Assembly (NCBI GenBank): GCA_900550025.1
Contig: URQP01000059.1
Coordinates: 1-16,445 of the forward strand
Direction of reading: 5' to 3'
Origin: an uncultured Porphyromonadaceae bacterium
GTDB lineage: Bacteria; Bacteroidota; Bacteroidia; Bacteroidales; Muribaculaceae
DNA length: 16,445 nt
The notes below the pieces were generated by a model. That model was not told where the DNA came from and made no database searches. It was given only the letters and a program-made list of their open reading frames with translations. Of the stretch, positions 14,732-16,445 are shown in pieces (within the stretch, counting starts at the first letter, position 1; each line of letters begins with the position of its first letter). The position numbers and the translations under genes are program-made.

Positions 14732-15358
14732 ATGAGGACGGCAGTTTCTATATTGATGTTGGCGGTATCTGTTTGCCAGATGGCGGCATCGGTTATAAGC
14801 GACTTTTTTATTTCTGAACCCGATTCATTGTTTACTGTAATAGACAGGACTACCCGGATGGATATGATTGACTATTACCGGAGCGGGAAAAAAATAGATG
14901 CGGATAACCGGTTGGATGGAAAATCGCGTATCGAGGAACTGACCGATTCGTATATGAAAATAAAATTGTCGGAGAGTGCGGAAATTGAAATGAAGATTGA
15001 AATTTCCGGCTCTTCCGATACTCTTATCGTCGTTTCAAAGACTTTGTTTGAACCTGCGCCCGACAGCAAGGTTATGATATTCGACCGGTCGTGGAACCCT
15101 CTTGACTCTAAGAAATATATCGCATTGCCTGAAGTAGGGGATTTTATCACCGGTGTTTCCGGTAAAGATAAGAATGGGCTTCTATCGTTGGTGGAATATC
15201 CGCTGGTGAGATTTGTGTTTGACTCAAACGGAAATCTTGTCGCTTCTACGGAGTTTTCAGGTGTCATGATAAAAGAGAATTATGACAAGTTGAAGCCGTA
15301 TCTGAAGGATAAAATCGTCTATTGTTGGACAGGAAAGAAATATAAGGAATTGAAATAA
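14732..15358 (+). CDS. DUF3256 family secreted protein
   Basis: This 208-aa protein has an N-terminal signal peptide (about residues 1-19, hydrophobic VSILMLAVSVCQMAAS). The body resembles the Bacteroidetes family DUF3256: PDSLFTVIDRTTRMDMIDYYRSGKK, then NRLDGKSRIEELTDSYMKIKLS and a later part about a lipocalin-like barrel in length. No catalytic motif is visible and its function is unknown. It starts nine bases after the helicase stop and is followed after 29 bases by the GH25 gene. The arrangement suggests one transcript, and a periplasmic role next to a cell-wall enzyme is possible. Confidence 0.75.
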   Translation: MRTAVSILMLAVSVCQMAASVISDFFISEPDSLFTVIDRTTRMDMIDYYRSGKKIDADNRLDGKSRIEELTDSYMKIKLSESAEIEMKIEISGSSDTLIVVSKTLFEPAPDSKVMIFDRSWNPLDSKKYIALPEVGDFITGVSGKDKNGLLSLVEYPLVRFVFDSNGNLVASTEFSGVMIKENYDKLKPYLKDKIVYCWTGKKYKELK

Positions 15359-15387
15359 TCCTGATTGGTAAGCGGTCGATATTTGAA

Positions 15388-16110
15388 ATGGCAAAAAGTA
15401 ATCGTTTCCGGTTCATTTTGGCATCCGCCATTCTGTTGCTGCTTGTTTTGGTCGCGGTAGTTTTCTTTTTTATACGTTCTAATTTGCGAGGACAAGGCGG
15501 AGATGCCGAGACTGAGGATTATGAACTGCAAGGTGTGGATTTATCCGCACACAATGGAAAAGTCGATTTCGGAAAAATAAAAGAAGCAGGTATTGATTTT
15601 GTAATTTTGAAGGCATCGGAAGGCAGTGGGTTTAGGGATTCATTGTTTGAAGCCAACTATGAAGCGGCTGCCGCAAATGGATTGTATGTCGGAGCCTATC
15701 ATTTCTTCAGGTTCGATGTCGACGGTTTGCAGCAGGCGCGTAATTTCTTGGATGCCACAGCAGGCAAGCATTTTGATATGCCGCTGGCAATAGATGTCGA
15801 AGAGCATGGTAATCCATACGTGTTTGTCAAAAGCAAAGTCGTAAGACAATTGCAAGATATGATAGACGAGCTTTCCGCAAATGAGCGTAGAGTTATGATT
15901 TACACGAATAAGGGCGGATATGATAAATTTATAAAGGAAAATTTTGATGATTATCCGTTGTGGATATGTTCGTTTACATTGCCTGAAGATACTATGGAAT
16001 GGACTATCTGGCAATATAGCCATTGGGGTGACATTGACGGTGTCGAGGGGGAAGTGGACCTTAATATATTTTACGGAAATGAGACGCAATGGAAGAGGTG
16101 GACAGAATAA
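15388..16110 (+). CDS. membrane-anchored GH25 muramidase (lysozyme)
   Basis: This 240-aa protein has one N-terminal transmembrane segment (about residues 9-29), preceded by positive charges and not followed by a clear cleavage site, so it is probably anchored. Residues 46-238 form a GH25 barrel: GVDLSAHNGKVDF with Asp51, FVILKASEG, VGAYHFF, and AIDVEEHG with the DxE pair Asp136 and Glu138. The end WTIWQYS...DLNIFYG is also typical. GH25 enzymes cut the MurNAc-GlcNAc bond of peptidoglycan. Catalytic residues are intact. With its anchor it should act on the organism's own wall or during secretion-machine assembly rather than as a phage lysin. It sits between DUF3256 and a PorU-like gene. Confidence 0.92.
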   Translation: MAKSNRFRFILASAILLLLVLVAVVFFFIRSNLRGQGGDAETEDYELQGVDLSAHNGKVDFGKIKEAGIDFVILKASEGSGFRDSLFEANYEAAAANGLYVGAYHFFRFDVDGLQQARNFLDATAGKHFDMPLAIDVEEHGNPYVFVKSKVVRQLQDMIDELSANERRVMIYTNKGGYDKFIKENFDDYPLWICSFTLPEDTMEWTIWQYSHWGDIDGVEGEVDLNIFYGNETQWKRWTE

Positions 16111-16200
16111 TTGTCCCGTTGCAATAAAAGGCGGCAGTCTGCGTTATTAATTAATGAGCATTATATAAAAGATGTGCCCGTTGATTAATTTGGAACTGGA

Positions 16201-16445
16201 ATGAAACCATATAATTCATTATTATCTGGCAAATATATATTTGTTTGGCTTATATCAATTTTATTGCAGCCTTTATCGGGGATGGCCGCTAATCACGATT
16301 ATGCGGCAGAATCTGTTTTGGCATCGGGGAAGTGGGTTAAAATCCATGTCGAAGAGTCAGGTGTATATCAATTGACGAGAACCGCTTTGAGCCGGTTAGG
16401 ATTTTCTGATATGGCAAAAGTGAAAATCTACGGATATGGCGGGGC
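16201..16445 (+). CDS. porU: PorU-like type IX secretion system C25 sortase, N-terminal fragment
   Basis: The first 81 codons are present; the rest lies beyond the right edge. A signal peptide spans residues 1 to about 29 (hydrophobic FVWLISILLQPLSGMAA). The mature start, SVLASGKWVKIHVEESGVYQLTRTAL...VKIYGYGG, is the typical opening of PorU and related C25-family proteins of Bacteroidetes. PorU removes the C-terminal sorting tail of T9SS cargo and attaches the cargo to surface lipopolysaccharide. The catalytic Cys and His would lie outside the window, so activity cannot be judged. The 90-base gap to the GH25 gene may hold its own promoter, though no good -7 box was found. The alternative is another C25-like gene with the same N-terminal domain. 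Confidence 0.75.
   Translation, partial: MKPYNSLLSGKYIFVWLISILLQPLSGMAANHDYAAESVLASGKWVKIHVEESGVYQLTRTALSRLGFSDMAKVKIYGYGG

Noticed and set aside
16185..16192. TTAATTTG as a promoter -7 box for the PorU-like gene
   Set aside because: It misses the key A of TAnnTTTG and would place the start about two bases before the ATG, leaving no leader.

Overview
The window looks like part of a chromosome from an anaerobic gut Bacteroidales, most likely Muribaculaceae or a close relative. The grounds are: promoters of the Bacteroidetes type (TTTG or TTG, 18-20 bases, TAnnTTTG); very few Shine-Dalgarno sites; a Bacteroidetes-style tricorn protease; a DUF4369/TlpA-type lipoprotein; DUF3256; a BspA-like leucine-rich-repeat protein with a type IX secretion (T9SS) sorting tail; and a PorU-like start at the right edge. 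The family-level placement is inference. No transposase, CRISPR array, tRNA or rRNA was seen.

Left part (1-7790, all minus strand). A two-gene unit encodes a periplasmic beta-propeller protein and, three bases later, an N-acetylmuramoyl-L-alanine amidase that runs off the left edge. It has a good promoter at 2561-2590. A second unit reads SDR oxidoreductase (frameshifted), tricorn-like protease (1079 aa), then a TlpA-type thioredoxin lipoprotein. The gaps are 17 and 4 bases, and the unit ends in a strong hairpin at 2658-2695.

Middle (7791-9444). A divergent regulatory region with a perfect palindrome leads to an unrecognised 210-aa gene. Nearly 800 bases without a convincing gene follow. They hold a REP-like cluster of hairpins, a 77-base inverted-repeat element, a strong terminator, and a roughly 220-base stretch. 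That stretch folds on paper into a long rod with a large central bubble and ends in a U-rich tail, the architecture of 6S RNA. This is the most interesting part of the window.

Right part (9445-16445). A small P-loop NTPase overlaps by four bases a secreted BspA-like/MBG/T9SS-tail protein. That protein is split by a frameshift in a GT/AT dinucleotide tract. A 19-bp bidirectional terminator separates it from a convergent ferritin gene. Divergently from ferritin runs a plus-strand unit: DEAD-box RNA helicase with a DbpA-type RNA-binding domain, DUF3256 protein, membrane-anchored GH25 muramidase, and the first 81 codons of a PorU-like T9SS sortase. The sorting-tail cargo and the PorU-like gene together suggest the organism has a working T9SS.
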